64,000 nt of DNA from Przewalskia tangutica (GCA_029844215.1 CM056723.1:1696980-1760979), one strand, 5' to 3'. Shown: positions 32,643 through 44,759, counted from the stretch's first letter. Notes: a model not told the origin generated them from the letters alone. Program-made: numbers and translations.

Positions 32643-33903
32643 TCAGCACCCCGTCCAAAGAAAGCTCCTACAAGTAGCCTCAATGACTTTCACCATCTTC
32701 TTTGGTAACACAAAAACTTGTGCCCAGAAGACTTGGATGGAGAACAATACTGATTTGATCAGTTGAGCCCTACCTGCATAGGACAAAATTTTTGTGGCCC
32801 GGGACTTGATTCTAGCCAGAATCTTATCTACTAGAGGCTTACATTGCAAAATAGAGAATCTCTTGGTGCTCAATGGTACCCCTAGGTATCTTATAGGCAA
32901 TTCACCCTGTTTAAACCCAAGAATAGCCAAAATATCTAGATGTACCTCCTTTGATATGCCCCAAAAGTATACACAACTCTTGGAAGCATTAGCAATGAGC
33001 CTAGAAGCTTGTGAAAATCTCTGAACTGACCAAATAGGCACTGAACTGAGTTATATCCCCCCTACAGAACAACATGAGATCATCTGCAAAGGCAAATCTA
33101 GTAAGATTCAACTTAGAGCATTTAGGATGGTACTTGAACTGAGGAATCTGCCCCAGCTGTTTTAAAAGTCTACTTAGATACTTCATTTCCAACACAAAAA
33201 AGGGAGACATTGGATCTCCTTGTCTCAATCCTTTCTTAGCTTCAAAGGACCTAGATGGTTTCCCATTAATGATGATAGAGTATGACATTGTCTTGACACA
33301 TTTCATTACCCAGTCAATAAAAATACTAGGAAAGTTTAATCCTATCAAAATTTGCTCCAAATAAGGCCATTCAACTGAGTCGTAAGCCTTTTGCGTATCA
33401 ATCTTTAGCATGCATTTAGGTGATACTCCTTTCATAACCCTTGACCAATTCATGATTAAGTAGAATATTGTCAGTGATAAGCCTCCCTGGGACAAACCCT
33501 GTTTGATTGTCATCTACTAGACAACCTATAACCTTCTGCATCCTACTTGTAAGAATCTTGGAGATCAGCTTGTATAAGAATGGTACAACATAAAATGGGC
33601 CTAAACTCCCTAATAGAAGATGGATTCTGCAACTTAGGAATCAAAGTAACATTAGTGCAATTTACAATTTTTAAATAACCATGTCCTTTGAATGAATCAT
33701 ATCACTGCTTCTGAGATCTCCTCTCTAATAACAGGCCAAGTTTTTTTTTTGAAAAAACATGTATTGAACTTTGAAGTCATCACACCCAGGTGCTTTAATA
33801 TCTGAGATATCTTTTGAGTATCAACACCACCACTTCTTTTGTAACATGAGCAATAAGCTGGAGTTGCTAGTCCCTCCAGCTTATTGATATGTGGATTAAT
33901 CAA
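32643..33903 (-). pseudogene. LINE reverse transcriptase
   Basis: 33001-33513 holds KIDTQKAYDSVEW (first catalytic Asp block), KKGLRQGDPMSPFFVLEM and FAFADDLMLFCRGD, which includes the FADD catalytic box. 32643-33041 continues with ANASKSCVYFWGI and PIRYLGVPLSTKRF. A frameshift joins the two near 33030 and stops precede the core near 33515. This is target-primed RT of the plant L1 type. Confidence 0.87.
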
Positions 33904-33905
33904 GG

Positions 33906-35893
33906 CCTTGTGTATATTACTTATATAAAATAATTTAACATTTTATGATTTTTCTTTTAGTACCAAAACTAATTAATTTGACTAATTTAGATTTGCATTG
34001 TGTAAGCTCCGCCAATTATAAGGGGTAAGCATTTCCTATCAAAAGTTTTTTAATTTCTAGGATCCAAACTCGAGACATCTAGTTAAAGGTGGAGAGATCT
34101 AATTCATTTCCATCGCTCAGTGATAATCGTAATATAATACTCGTTTTATTTTATGTGTTCTAATTACTCAGACAGTGTGAACTTTAAAAAAGTAAATGAG
34201 AATTTTGAATCTGATAATGTGAACTTTAAGAAAGTAAATGAATTTTTTTGAATCTGGTAATTTATAAAGATGTCAGGTTAAAATAACAAATAAATACTTT
34301 TAATATGATATAATAGTAAAAGTTCTAGGTAATTGTTTTTTACTTTTCATATGAGTCTTTGTTCATACGCACTCAATAAAGATGTGTAAAATATATTATG
34401 TTGCCTTTAAATCTTATGGTTAAATGTGTAAGGTAAATAATAGAATTGAAATGTTACTACAAACAAATAATAACATACTCATGTAATCTCACAAAATGGA
34501 TTTTGAGGAGAATAAGAGGTACACATACTTTAAATCTATCTTTGTGGAGCAAAGATGTTTAAGAATTGAAAAGTTACTAAATATAAAAATTAATATTCTT
34601 TTTAAAGTTGACCTAAAAGAAAAATATCATGTACAAACAAAATAGCCAGAGTATATGATTTTGTTTGCATATAATATGGTATCGACTTTGGTATAATCAA
34701 GATATTGCATATTTGCATTAATAAATAAAATACTTCTGTATCTAGCGTATAATACGATGATTTTGTCTTCTTGTTCTCTTCTGATACGCGACAAAGACAC
34801 TGACACTGACACTCGGAGAGCATAGAAAAGAAGAGGCCTGCATGAATCATGTGGCATTTATTTTCTAATTAGGCGGGCCCCATGTCCCAGACTGATTAGA
34901 TGTCAGTCCACCGTTAATTTTGTGTCCCCCCCCCCCTAATTTTTTTTTTATAAAACCATTTTTATTATTCTTTAATTTTAATTTATTGCTATTCTCTTTT
35001 TATCATATTAATCTCTCTAGATTTATTAATATACGTAAGAGTTAATAATTAATTATATCATAATTTTAATAATAATTATTTTGTTATACTAGAAAGAATA
35101 ATTCACCCATTTCATAAAAAATGACGTTTTTAGCTACAAGTATTACGTAAATTATTAATTGGTGGGTTCAAGGTATGTTAGATTTTAGTCAATAAAATCA
35201 TCATATGCTATTGTTGAATTTATGGACGTTATTTCACTTTCAAGTTTCGAATGATGTGATGAGATGAATGACATTCATCCAAATTGATTTTTAATTAATA
35301 AATGCAAATTGAATAAAGAGGTGTAAGTAGAGGCTCTTTAGGTTTAAAATCGGGATATTCTTAAAATTATAATTCTGAAATTAAAATCAGGACTAAAACT
35401 TAGATATCTTATCCACATTTTATATGAGATAAATGATTGAGATTATAGTTCTGATTTTAATATCGCTTTTAGCTAATACTTCTAATCAATTATGAAATAA
35501 ATTTAATCTAAAATTCTAAACAGTAATAATCGACATAAAACCTCCGACCAAACAACCCCTTAAAGGATGGAATTTTAATATATACTTGTGAAATGAATAT
35601 ACTTTAAGATCCTCTTTCACGTCCTCACCACAAATATAAAATTAAAGCATATCCTTTATGGGACCAAAATCATGTGAAATGATTATGCTTTGAGATCCTT
35701 TTGTTGATTACTGGTCATCTACACCTTTAACACACGTAAATTCAATATCTTTGACCTAAATCATGGAGTATATATTTTAAGTAATTTATTCATATAATGT
35801 GTTAAGATTAAATTTAAAACTTAATTACTCTTTTAAAATTCAAAATCCGTGATATACTAATTTGAATCTGCGTCTGTTCAACACCATGCTACT
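33906..35893. other. Intergenic, AT-rich
   Basis: No supported gene. ORFs at 34602-34857 are short and featureless. A two-copy tandem repeat lies at about 34174-34258 (GTGAACTTTAA-AAAGTAAATGA...TTGAATCTG, unit about 43 bp), and a poly(C) run near 34926. Confidence 0.4.
34174..34258. repeat. Two-copy tandem repeat, unit about 43 bp
   Basis: AGTGTGAACTTTAA...TTGAATCTGATA is followed directly by a second copy with a few changes and a T-run insertion. Confidence 0.75.
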
Positions 35894-36575
35894 CTGCAAT
35901 TAAAGGCGGACCCAGAATTTGAAAATTACGGGAGCACCATAAGGTAGATGCAGGGGGAACCTATGTGGTTCACACCTGTTCACGCAAACAAGCGTGATTT
36001 TTTTTTTGCAGTGTTATTTTCCACTTTTGAACAAGCACATCATTATCATTCTCTTATACAACGTTGTGAAAAAAAAATCGAACAACCACTACCAGGGATG
36101 TAGATCCTGGCTAGATGCACGTTAATTGAATCTCCGTCTTCAATTTTTAGATCTGATCATAACATCACGCAACACCGCTTCGTTTGAAATTTTTATTAAA
36201 CACCCATAAAATCAATGTGTTTGTAGATAATAATTATATTGCATTATTGCATATACGAACAAAGCTTGCTCTCCGGCTCGGTTGTTTGAGCACTATTCTT
36301 AAGCCTTAGGCATGATAGAAAATTAGAAACTAGGCGCCAACTCTATTTATGCATTTTTTAACTGTCAGCTAAAAACAATTGTTGTTGGCCGCCTGCGCTG
36401 AGGAGCATAAGGACGAACTGACCAACTGACCTAACACAACAAATATGTTTAGAGGAATTCTTTAATTATATATTCACATTTTCAAAGTATATACATATGA
36501 ATACGTAAAGTTTTTTCGAAGTTAACGGGGCACATGCCCCCACCATACCATGTAGGTCCACCTTTGTACTGCAAT
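35893..36575. mobile_element. Non-autonomous hAT-like element (35901-36567)
   Basis: Ends AAAGGCGGACCCAG (from 35902) and ...GTAGGTCCACCTTTG pair as inverted repeats (AAAGGYGGACC). Flanks TCTGCAAT (35893-35900) and ACTGCAAT (36568-36575) match at seven of eight positions, as an 8-bp hAT duplication would. The interior has no transposase frame. Confidence 0.65.
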
Positions 36576-36609
36576 GTTGATTTTTATAAGTTCTCTATTT
36601 AGCAATAGT

Positions 36610-36849
36610 TGAAAGAACATTTTCCTCATTTTCTTCATTCCATATGGTAAGAATATATATATGTAATACAATAAATATGTAGAGTGATCTTCTCCTTGAT
36701 ATCTTCCTATTTGATCACCTATTTAATTCTAATAATATCTCCTATTCAATTCTAATAATATTATACTTACAACATATCATAATAAGAAGATCTTTACATT
36801 AATACTATTATTGAGAATATTATTCTTTATTGAGAATATTATTCTAACA
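36610..36849 (-). repeat. 3' LTR of copia III (240 bp)
   Basis: Matches 41384-41592 except for a 20-odd-bp internal duplication of the TATTGAGAATATTATTCT segment near 36815-36849 and a few point changes and indels. Confidence 0.9.
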
Positions 36850-38486
36850 CTCCCCCGCAGTTGAAGCTGGAGGGCGCCGAATGCTGAGACTGTCCCGAAA
36901 ATCTTCAAATAAAATCAGCGGAAGCCCTTTCGTGAAGATATCTGCGATTTGATGACGCGTTGGGACATGTAATACTCGCACCTGTCCGCGAGCCACTTTT
37001 TCACGGACAAAATGGATATCCAACTCAATATGTTTAGTGTGCTGATGATGTATTGGATTTCCAGAGAGATATATCGCACTAATGTTGTCACAGTAAACCA
37101 TAGTAGCCTTCGAAATTGGGCAATGAAGCTCTAGTAAAAGATTCGAATTGACGTAGTCGACACAACATTGGCAACAAAGACGCGGATTCAACCTTCAAGA
37201 CCGAACGCAATATTGTGGGTTGCCGTTTGGAAGACCATGAAACTAAATTATCACCGGCGAAGACACAATACCGACGTGGATCGTCGCGTCCGGACAAATT
37301 GGCCCATCTGCGTCTGTATAAGTGACAAGTTTGGAGACGCAAGATGGGTAAAGATGTAATCCATATTCACGAGTGCCCTTAATGTAGCGTCTAACGCGTT
37401 TGAGTGCACGTCGTATGTTCTTCAATCGGATTATGCATGAATAGTACATTTGTTGCACTGGCATAGGTTATATGCAGTCCGGTAAAAGTGAGATATTGCA
37501 ACGCCACCGCTAGGCTGCAGTACAATGTTGGATCGTGAAAGGGTTTGCTAGAGATGACACTTAATTTGGACTTTGTGTCCACCTGTCGTTGAGGGTTTGC
37601 AAGAGGCCATTCGGCACGTTCCACGATCTCGGATCATACTTCTTCCGGGAGAGAAAGAGCCCACCGCACGTCTTGTCACAACAATTCCTAGAAAGAAGTG
37701 CAATGGACCAAGATCCTTCATAGCAAATTCGAACGGTGAGACATGATATTCTTGCGAAGGGAGTCTGAAGAAGCTGTCAGAATAATATCATCCACATACA
37801 ATAGAAGATAAGTCGTATGATTACCCTGATGATAGATGAAAAGAGAATTATCGGACCGGCTGTGTGAAAACCCCATTTGTGATACAAAATCTGCAATCAC
37901 GATACGTGCCCCACAGGTGCTGTTTGAGACCATACAAAGACTTATTTAGCAGGCATACATGATTTGGATATTTTGGATCTCTGTATCCCAATGGTTGATG
38001 CATGTAAACAGTCTCATTTAGGTGACCATGGAGAAACGCATTTTTGACATCCAACTGGTGAAGTGACCATCCTCTGGAGAGAGACAAGCTGAGCACTGTT
38101 CTGATAGTAGCTGGTTTGACTACTGGACTGAATGTCTCCCCACAATCGATACCAACCTGCTGCGTCTTCCCATCACCTACAAGACGGGTCTTATGCCGCT
38201 CAAAAGAACCATCAGATTTTTCTTTATGGCTAAAAATCCACATAGACCGAATGATATTAGCATTAGATGGACGGGGTACTAAATCCCATGTCCTATTTTT
38301 AATAAGAGCTTGATATTCATCATCCATGGCCATTTTCCAATTTGGGTCTTTCAGAGCAGACACAGGGTTACATGGTAAAGGTGATTTGGATACTTGGGTG
38401 TGAAGGTTGTATTTAGTGTTGGGTTTGACAATACCATGTTGACTACGGGTGACTGGACGCGTTGTCGGGCGGTGGACCGACGCCAT
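36850..38486 (-). pseudogene. Copia III reverse transcriptase and RNase H (frame-shifted)
   Basis: 37848-38486 starts RT with a DPNWKMAMDDEYQAL region, GDGKTQQVGIDCGETFSPVVKPATIR and QLDVKNAFLHGHLNETVYMHQP up to SLYGLKQ, where the frame shifts (about 37930). 37718-37933 carries YVDDIILTASSD (catalytic YVDD intact). 37391-37624, 37243-37464 and 37088-37342 give the RT end and the DADWAG-equivalent RNase H start in separate frames. 36844-37191 ends RNase H with YCDNISAIYLSGNP, KHIELDIHFVREK and ADIFTKGLP. Confidence 0.85.
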
Positions 38487-38500
38487 CGCCAGCGTGGTAT

Positions 38501-40369
38501 TTATAGAGCTGGGCCTGGATCAGGGGCTTGGGTTGCATTAGGGGGCAAGTTGCTATTGGTTGGTGTCAAAACATATGGGCCTGAATGTGGCTCATTCGGT
38601 ACTGGGGAGAGATTGTGACATGATGGGCCAGACTGTGTATTAGTTTCCAAGACAGTGGGTTGGGCGTCATTTGTGAAGGACACGGGTAATGAGTTTAAAG
38701 AATTTTGTCCATTAGTAGTGGCAGTGACCGAACTATGGGACAATGGTTGGGTAAAAATTGGGTGTATCCCGGCATCCAGAAACTCATACGTGGGAGATCG
38801 TGACTCATGGATTTTTCTAAACGGGAATTGAGTTTCATCAAAGATAACATGACGACTAATAAAAATCCTATTGGAGGATATATCATAGCATTTGTATCCC
38901 CGATGATGGGATGAGTATCCCAAAAAAATACATGGAGTAGATCTTGGTTGTAATTTATGGATGGTGGTGGATGGGAATAATGGATAACACAAGCAACCAA
39001 AGACCCGGAGATGAGAGTATGTCGGTTCTCGAAGGTACAGTAATTGAAGGGGTGTTTGGTGTGATGTATGTTTGTTTGGTAGTATATTCAACAAATAAGT
39101 AGCCATCTGAAGTGCATGATGCCAAAAGTTAGGGGGAAGTGAGGCATGAGCAAGGGATGTCCTGACAATATTATTTATGGTTCGTATTTTGCGTTCCGCC
39201 TGTCCATTTTGTGAAGATGTGTGGGGGCATGAGAAACGAAAATTCAAACCATTTGTTTTGCAAAAATCCCAAAATTGTCTATTATCAAACTCCCGCCCGT
39301 TATCACATTGGATGTTTTTGATATCCCGTTCAAACTGTTTTTGGATGAAAGCTCTAAAACTAAGGAATGTAAAAAACACTTGGGATTTTTTTGATATGTG
39401 AAATGTCCACAAAAATTTAGAGTAATCATCTAAAACAAGCAAATAATATCTATGTCCCGAAGAGCTCAAAACAGGGGATGTCCAAATATCACAATGTATA
39501 GTATCAAATGGCAAAAAAGTGCAATTAGAAGAGGACTCAAATGGTAGTTGAATATGCTTACCCAAAGGACAAGATTGACACTTATTAAGAGTTCGTGTAC
39601 ATGAAATTGAATTATTGCGTTTGAGAGAGTTTAAAACAGACTCTCCCGGATGTCCCAAACGTTCATGCCATAAATTGGAATTAAAAACAACAAAATTAAA
39701 GTGTTTCTTGTCTGGTAGTAGTGAAGTAACTGGATAAATTTCTCTCTGGCTATCACATCTCATTAGTTGTGCCCCTGTCTGGAAATCACACACAGTAAAA
39801 CCAAAAGGATCAAAAGCTACGGTAACCCAGTTATCTGAAGTAAACTTTCGAACGAAAATTAGGTTTTTGATTAATTGTGGTGCATGAATAACATTTTTCA
39901 AGGCTAATGGTGGATTTGGTTTGGACAATTTAGTAGAACCATATCCTTTTATTGGAATGGAATTGTCATTTCCGACAGTTATACCATTTGATTTGCTCAA
40001 ATTAAAATAGAACGTAAGATTACCTTGGGAAGACGTCATATGTGACGTTGCACCCGAGTTCATATACCGATTCGTGTCTGGTGGATTAAGCCCGAGCGTG
40101 TGCATGGCATGTTCAATGTCCGCCGATTGGCCCACTGTTGAGTGGGCCTCGTTCCACCCCTGAGGCCCAAAGATAGATGTTGATGTCGCCCGTATTCGCT
40201 TCACCTGCTGTTGGGCTTGTTTAAATTCGGCCCGATGGTGGACAAATCCAAATGCATGAAGGAAGCTGGCGGTGTTGATTTCTTTGGGTAGGAATATGTG
40301 GAATTGGGCCCGCCCGATTGGTTGTAGGAGTAAGGACAAGAGGTCGGATTCCATTGTGGCCAGGCCCAC
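38501..40369 (-). CDS. Copia III protease-integrase open frame (622 aa)
   Basis: Long intact frame. The protease region near residues 100-112 reads MNSGATSHMT, with Asn in place of the catalytic Asp. GAG-pre-integrase (LWHERLGHPGESVL...CQSCPLGK) gives the His and Cys pairs. The integrase core has DTIHCDIWTSP, LVLDDYSKFLW, IQCDNGREFDN and SSQNGQAERKIRTINNIVR, keeping the D, D and E catalytic residues. GCLCYPLFPSTT and FLGYSSHHRGYKCYD belong to the C-terminal part. It ends at a TAA (38501-38503) just before the RT frame. The integrase looks chemically complete, but no active protease would release it. Confidence 0.88.
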   Translation of the reverse strand: MGLATMESDLLSLLLQPIGRAQFHIFLPKEINTASFLHAFGFVHHRAEFKQAQQQVKRIRATSTSIFGPQGWNEAHSTVGQSADIEHAMHTLGLNPPDTNRYMNSGATSHMTSSQGNLTFYFNLSKSNGITVGNDNSIPIKGYGSTKLSKPNPPLALKNVIHAPQLIKNLIFVRKFTSDNWVTVAFDPFGFTVCDFQTGAQLMRCDSQREIYPVTSLLPDKKHFNFVVFNSNLWHERLGHPGESVLNSLKRNNSISCTRTLNKCQSCPLGKHIQLPFESSSNCTFLPFDTIHCDIWTSPVLSSSGHRYYLLVLDDYSKFLWTFHISKKSQVFFTFLSFRAFIQKQFERDIKNIQCDNGREFDNRQFWDFCKTNGLNFRFSCPHTSSQNGQAERKIRTINNIVRTSLAHASLPPNFWHHALQMATYLLNILPNKHTSHQTPLQLLYLREPTYSHLRVFGCLCYPLFPSTTIHKLQPRSTPCIFLGYSSHHRGYKCYDISSNRIFISRHVIFDETQFPFRKIHESRSPTYEFLDAGIHPIFTQPLSHSSVTATTNGQNSLNSLPVSFTNDAQPTVLETNTQSGPSCHNLSPVPNEPHSGPYVLTPTNSNLPPNATQAPDPGPAL

Positions 40370-41258
40370 TGTGGTTGCTGTCGGTAGTGTCCACCACTGC
40401 CACTCCTGCCGCCAGCGCTGCCGCCATACCCGCCGCTGCCACGACCGCTTGAACCTCCGTCGCCGCCGTAACCGCCGCCGGAATTCCGATTGTTCCCGTT
40501 TCTGTTGCGGTTTCCACCTTTTTTATTCTCATGCCGTCCTTTTTTACCCCGGTTATTTCCATCATTGGTGTCCATGTACGTCGATTCGGTTGTGTTAGCA
40601 ATCTTTTTAGAGAAGTCTTGTTCTTCTAGGATTAACATAGATCTTGCTTTGTAGAATAATGGAAGCGGGTTACTTTGACGGATAACGGTGGCAACTCCGC
40701 TATATGCCTCTGTCAATCCGACAACAAGTTGTAGAACCAAACGGTTGTCGGAGACGGGAGAACCAACATTTTTTAATTGATCCGCCAACACTTTGAGGCG
40801 TTGTGATAAGCCGAGGCATTAGGAAAATCCTCCATATCAACACTGGAGAACTCTTGTTCCAAAGCAACTGCCCGGGAGCTTTGATTATCATAAAAAATGT
40901 CCCGTAATCGATTCCAAGCATCAATTGCTTTAGAATCTGTTTCCATGATCGTGTGCAACAAATCAGTGGAAATTGTTTAATATATCCAACCAAGAACAAT
41001 GGCATCTAGGACATCCAACAATTATTTGTCTTCATCCGATGCCAAAACTTTTTCTTTGTCTTTTTCCGGGGAAATGATGTGGTGAAGAACCCGGTGAGAA
41101 CGACAACATATTTTGAAAAGTTCCGCCCAAGAAGCATAATGCACATTCTCCATTTGTAAAGTTATGGGGACATGAGTTTTGATATTAGATACTGTGAGAG
41201 CGGGTTGATAAAATGATTTGGATTCAAACATGTTGATGATAGTTGGATAGATGATCAA
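40201..41258 (-). pseudogene. Copia III gag
   Basis: 41022-41258 opens gag (a short lead, then FYQPALTVSNIKTHVPITL...YASWAELFKICCRSHRVLHHI). 40773-40961 continues in another frame (AWNRLRDIFYDNQSSRAVALEQEFSSVDMEDF). 40201-40791 gives LADQLKNVGSPVSDNRLVLQLVVGL and a strongly Gly-rich tail (GGYGGDGGSSGRGSGGYGG) with no CCHC zinc knuckle. A stop near 40978 and a shift near 40790 break the frame. Gag of this copia type binds element RNA through the basic, Gly-rich tail. Confidence 0.82.
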
Positions 41259-41371
41259 TGGAAAAACATAATGAAAAAAAAAATCAAGAGGATTTCGGCT
41301 ATGGAGGATGAACCGGAAAAAAAATTGAAAAGAAAATTTTGATATTTAGGAAGATGGATCTTTTTTCTTAA

Positions 41372-41383
41372 GCTTTGATACCA
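41372..41383 (-). other. Primer-binding site of copia III
   Basis: The minus strand reads TGGTATCAAAGC directly after the LTR, one base from the standard initiator-Met tRNA complement TGGTATCAGAGC. Confidence 0.85.
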
Positions 41384-41592
41384 TGAAAGAACATTTTCCT
41401 CATTTTCTTCATTCCATATGGTAAAAATATATACATGTAATATAATAAATATGTAGAGTGATCTTCTCCTTAATATCTTCCTATTTGATCACCTATTTAA
41501 TTCTAATAATATCTCCTATTCAATTCTAATAATATCCTACTTACAACATACATCTTTACATTAATACTATTATTGAGAATATTATTCTAACA
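41384..41592 (-). repeat. 5' LTR of copia III (209 bp)
   Basis: TGAAAGAACATTTTCC...ATTATTCTAACA, ending at the ATAGT duplication. Confidence 0.9.
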
Positions 41593-41597
41593 ATAGT

Positions 41598-42577
41598 GAC
41601 AAGAATTATTTGACATTATTATGTAACTGAAACACCAGATTGCATAAAAGGTTGTTCTATTTTATTATTTAGCAACAATGACAAGAGATATTTGACATTA
41701 TTATGTAACTATATGTGAAATATATTATAATTATGGTAATAAATATGTACATTATTTGACAAGTTTTTTTCCTCTTGATGAACTCATCCTTATTCTTCGT
41801 ACATTATCATCACAGTGCTTTTATGAAGAAACAAGTAGTATTACTAATTAGAAAGTAATTCATATTCTACATCTGCTAATAGCACTTTGGGCATGTTTGG
41901 TACGCTGTATTATACTAGACTGTATTGGACAAAAAAATAATACATCGTTTGGTGAGCGTTTTTAGTCGGACTGAACTGTACTATTTCTAAAAATAGTACA
42001 CTCCAACTGCCACATCTAGTAGATGAGTCTTTTCTGAACTGTACTAAAAAAAATATATATATAAAAAATACATTCCATTATATATTAATATTCTAATACC
42101 GTCTATTATATATTAATATAATTCAGTCTATTAAAATACAACATAATTCATGTAAAATTATACAGTTCAGTACGACATAACCCTTTATGTTGTGCTAAAT
42201 ATAGAAAGATCAACATTAAAGAGTTTCTCCCTATTTTATTGATTAAAGTAGTAGGCCTGATTCTGTCCTAATAATGAAGAGGAAGAAATAAATCAACAAG
42301 CTCTTAGTTCACTTTAAATTATAGATTCAACAATAGCTAAGCAAAAATCTTAATAGGTCTCCGTCGTATCCCCATATTTCATATTATTAATAGCATGGTT
42401 AAACGAGCTTTAAAATTTTTTTTCTGTTAAAAAATATTTTTTTTGTTAAAAGTGCTTTTGAAAAGTAATAATTTATATTTGACTAATTAATTTGGAGAAT
42501 ACTTTATTAAGGCACCAATTTGTGTGTGGCTAAAATTTCAAAACATGCTTATGGAAAAAAAATCAGATTCTGTTATT
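41598..42577. other. Intergenic with one MITE-like element
   Basis: No coding sequence. 41889-42183 looks like a MITE (separate entry). The rest is AT-rich. Confidence 0.4.
41889..42183. mobile_element. Candidate MITE (295 bp)
   Basis: The left end GGGCATGTTTGGTACGCTGTATTAT and the reverse-complemented right end GGGTTATGTCGTACTGAACTGTAT share GGG, TGT, GTAC and TGTAT in register. TTT lies on both sides. The interior is AT-rich without an ORF. Superfamily uncertain. Confidence 0.5.
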
Positions 42578-42681
42578 TCTCAACAACAACAATAACATAT
42601 TCAGTAAAAAATCATGTAAATGGAGTTTGGGGAGGTTACATAGGATGTACGCAGACTTTGCCCCTGTGAGCTTCTGCTATT
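42568..42681 (-). mobile_element. TS-type SINE fragment (42578-42671)
   Basis: Shows CAACAACAACAATAACATATTCAGT, then GGAGTTTGGGGAGG and GTACGCAGACTTTGCCCCT, the 3' body of a TS-like SINE on the minus strand. TTCTGTTATT (42568-42577) and TTCTGCTATT (42672-42681) may be its duplication, 9 of 10 matching. The head is missing. Confidence 0.65.
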
Positions 42682-42762
42682 ATCCAAAAACACTTATTTA
42701 AAAAAAACATAACAAAACATTTCAACCCTTTAAAATAAGTATTTTCTTTAAAAGAATATAAG

Positions 42763-43588
42763 TGTGGGAACTAATGTGTAAAATAAGGAAATGAGAATGT
42801 AACAACAACAACTAAGTTAGAAATCTAGAATTTAACAAAATAATTGGCTTGCTGAGTCGATCGAATTCTCAATCTATCATTAAGATAATATTACCCCGTA
42901 TATCCTTTCAACAGTGTAATGACAACTTATCTCCCAAGATAAAATAACAATCAAACAAATGAGCAAAGAGAACTCAAGTGTTCGCTTAGGAAGAAAGATT
43001 TTTGAGTGTTTTGTGATTGCAAGAGAGGAAAACAATTTCACAAAATTGTTAAGTGTTAAATGTTTTTGCAAATGAGCCCAAGGCTCCATTTTATAGTGTG
43101 AAGAAGATGATCTTCCACATAGCCTAATAATGGCCAATAAAGACCATATAATGCCTTGAATGTGGAGTAATAATTCAGTCAAATAATGGTTGAATTCATG
43201 AGCCCTATAATGGATAATTAATGCTCCAAAGTCACCTAAAATGCTGATTTCGTTAAACTGATGCAAGCGTCACGTCGTGGCGTGCGGTACAGTCTTGGCG
43301 CCGAAACTTTAGCATTTTTTCAGACTCATTTCATATTTCACACATTTCACACGTCCCTCTTTCATTTACCAACGTGAAACCATTGTTATTTGGCCAATAA
43401 CCATCTATTATCTTACGTCTCAAATAATTCGTATACGTACCAATATCTCTTCCATTTAAGGAAGTTACGATCATTGGCACTTTATGTGCACGTGTGTGAA
43501 AACAATATTTCCGACGGGCGGGACCCCAATTATTCGAGTCATAATTTAATAGGATTAATTTTATTTCACGTTTAGTAAATTTCCAACA
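42763..43588 (-). repeat. 3' LTR of copia II copy 2 (826 bp)
   Basis: TGTGGGAACTAATGTG...TTTCCAACA. A TATA-like box lies at 43089-43096 (minus). The GC block (43268-43310) is shorter here than in the other LTRs and keeps only TTGGCGCCGAAACTT. Confidence 0.86.
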
Positions 43589-44214
43589 ATCCCCTCTTGG
43601 AAGAGATTTTGGCGCACGCACATAGTGTCTTTCGAGCAATCACTCGGCGGATCGATGTTGCATCTGGAGAGGTAGCCGGAGCTTTGAACCTTCCATAGTA
43701 GAATACCATCGGACATATTTACTGCGCGGTGAACGTGATGTCTTGAACCGTCAGTGTTTAGTATATGGCTATGCCAAGACAATGGTACCAACAAAATATC
43801 TTTCCTACTCAATCCTTCTAATGTTTTGTCCGTCGTGGGCCGTGGACACCCTTGGATTCTTAAGTGCGTTCATTTGAGTGGCATGTCCTCGCACTTAAAT
43901 AGGTGGTCTCCTACAAGGTATCCTGCAATACCCCGTTACATAAGTATTAGGAACCATTAAAAATTTCCCCGACCTAACCTCAACTATTGAGGATCATTAA
44001 AGGTTTAAAAACTTATTCTTTACGCCTCTTACAGGTAGCACTTTTTATCTTTCACGGGAACGGCTTTGGATTATGTTTCTTAAGAAGAAAACATTATCTG
44101 AAGTGCTCTTGCTTCCACCGAAGCGCTCACGGAACCTTTACAATTTAGTTTTCCCATTGAACTTTATTCCTGAGATCTCCAATCTGTAAGGTTGGGTATC
44201 CACTATATTGGTTC
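43589..44214 (-). other. Copia II copy 2: polypurine tract and 3' non-coding block
   Basis: The minus strand reads CTCTTCCAAGAGGGGAT before the LTR. The following 600 bp match 23576-24188 of copy 1 closely. No domain is recognised in it. Confidence 0.65.
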
Positions 44215-44759
44215 TTATTGTTTGGGTTTTAAGCCTATTCCCCTAGACAGACAGAACATCTGATCTTTGGGTATTCCCTTCGTCAAGGGATCTGTGATAT
44301 TTTCCTTATATTTTACGTAATCAATGGAAATAACACCCGAGTTGATCAGTTGCCTAACAGACTCATGTCTCCGTCGAATATGACGAGACTTACCGTTGTA
44401 TATAGAACTCAGTGTCCTTCCTAGAGACGACTGACTATCGCAGTGGATCATTACAGAAGACATGGGTTTATCCCAACACGGGACATCCTATAGAAAACCA
44501 TGAAGTCACTCAGCTTCCTCTCCCGCTTTATCTAAAGCGATAAATTCTGACTCCATCGTGGATCGGGAAATAAGGGTTTGCCTAGAGGATTTCCAAGACA
44601 CAGCTCCACCACCGATTGTAAAAATATATCCGCTGGTGGACTTGATATCGTCGCTATCAGATATTCAGTTTGTATCAATGTACCCATCTAGTACAGCTGG
44701 ATATCTCGAATAGTGTAACCCAAAATTTAGCGTGAACTTCAGGAATCGTAGTACCCTAT
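44215..44759 (-). pseudogene. Copia II copy 2 RNase H
   Basis: 44215-44463 carries VMIHCDSQSSLGRTLSS, KSRHIRRRHESVRQL and ITDPLTKGIPKDQM with the natural stop. The upstream part (VSWKSSRQTLI-like, MESEFIAL-like) is in another frame up to about 44700. Confidence 0.8.

Larger units (their letters stand above)
31605..33905 (-). mobile_element. 5'-truncated L1-type LINE
   Basis: Minus-strand order is a piece of RT N-terminus (33697-33903), RT core (33001-33513), RT thumb region (32643-33041), a zinc-binding C-terminal region (about 32100-32480) and a terminal segment (31794-32120). The 3' end is near 31605 at a short A-rich tract (plus GTTTTTTGGGTAAATAA). There is no endonuclease domain, so the 5' end is missing. 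Stops and frameshifts throughout. I saw no perfect target-site duplication. Confidence 0.82.
36605..41597 (-). mobile_element. Ty1/copia element III (36610-41592), structurally complete
   Basis: LTRs at 36610-36849 and 41384-41592 (TGAAAG...TAACA on +), target-site duplication ATAGT at 36605-36609 and 41593-41597, polypurine tract CTGCGGGGGAGTG (minus, about 36850-36862), primer site TGGTATCAAAGC (minus, 41372-41383). The interior reads gag, protease, integrase, RT, RNase H on the minus strand. Frames are long but broken by a few shifts and stops, and the protease aspartate is Asn. It is the best-preserved retroelement here. Confidence 0.93.

Noticed and set aside
40221..40601. ORFs overlapping the Gly-rich tract
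   Set aside because: Frame shadows of the copia III gag tail, which is GGN-repetitive.
43331..43639. 102-aa minus ORF
   Set aside because: Within a copia II LTR and repeated in other LTR copies with frame breaks, so not a gene.
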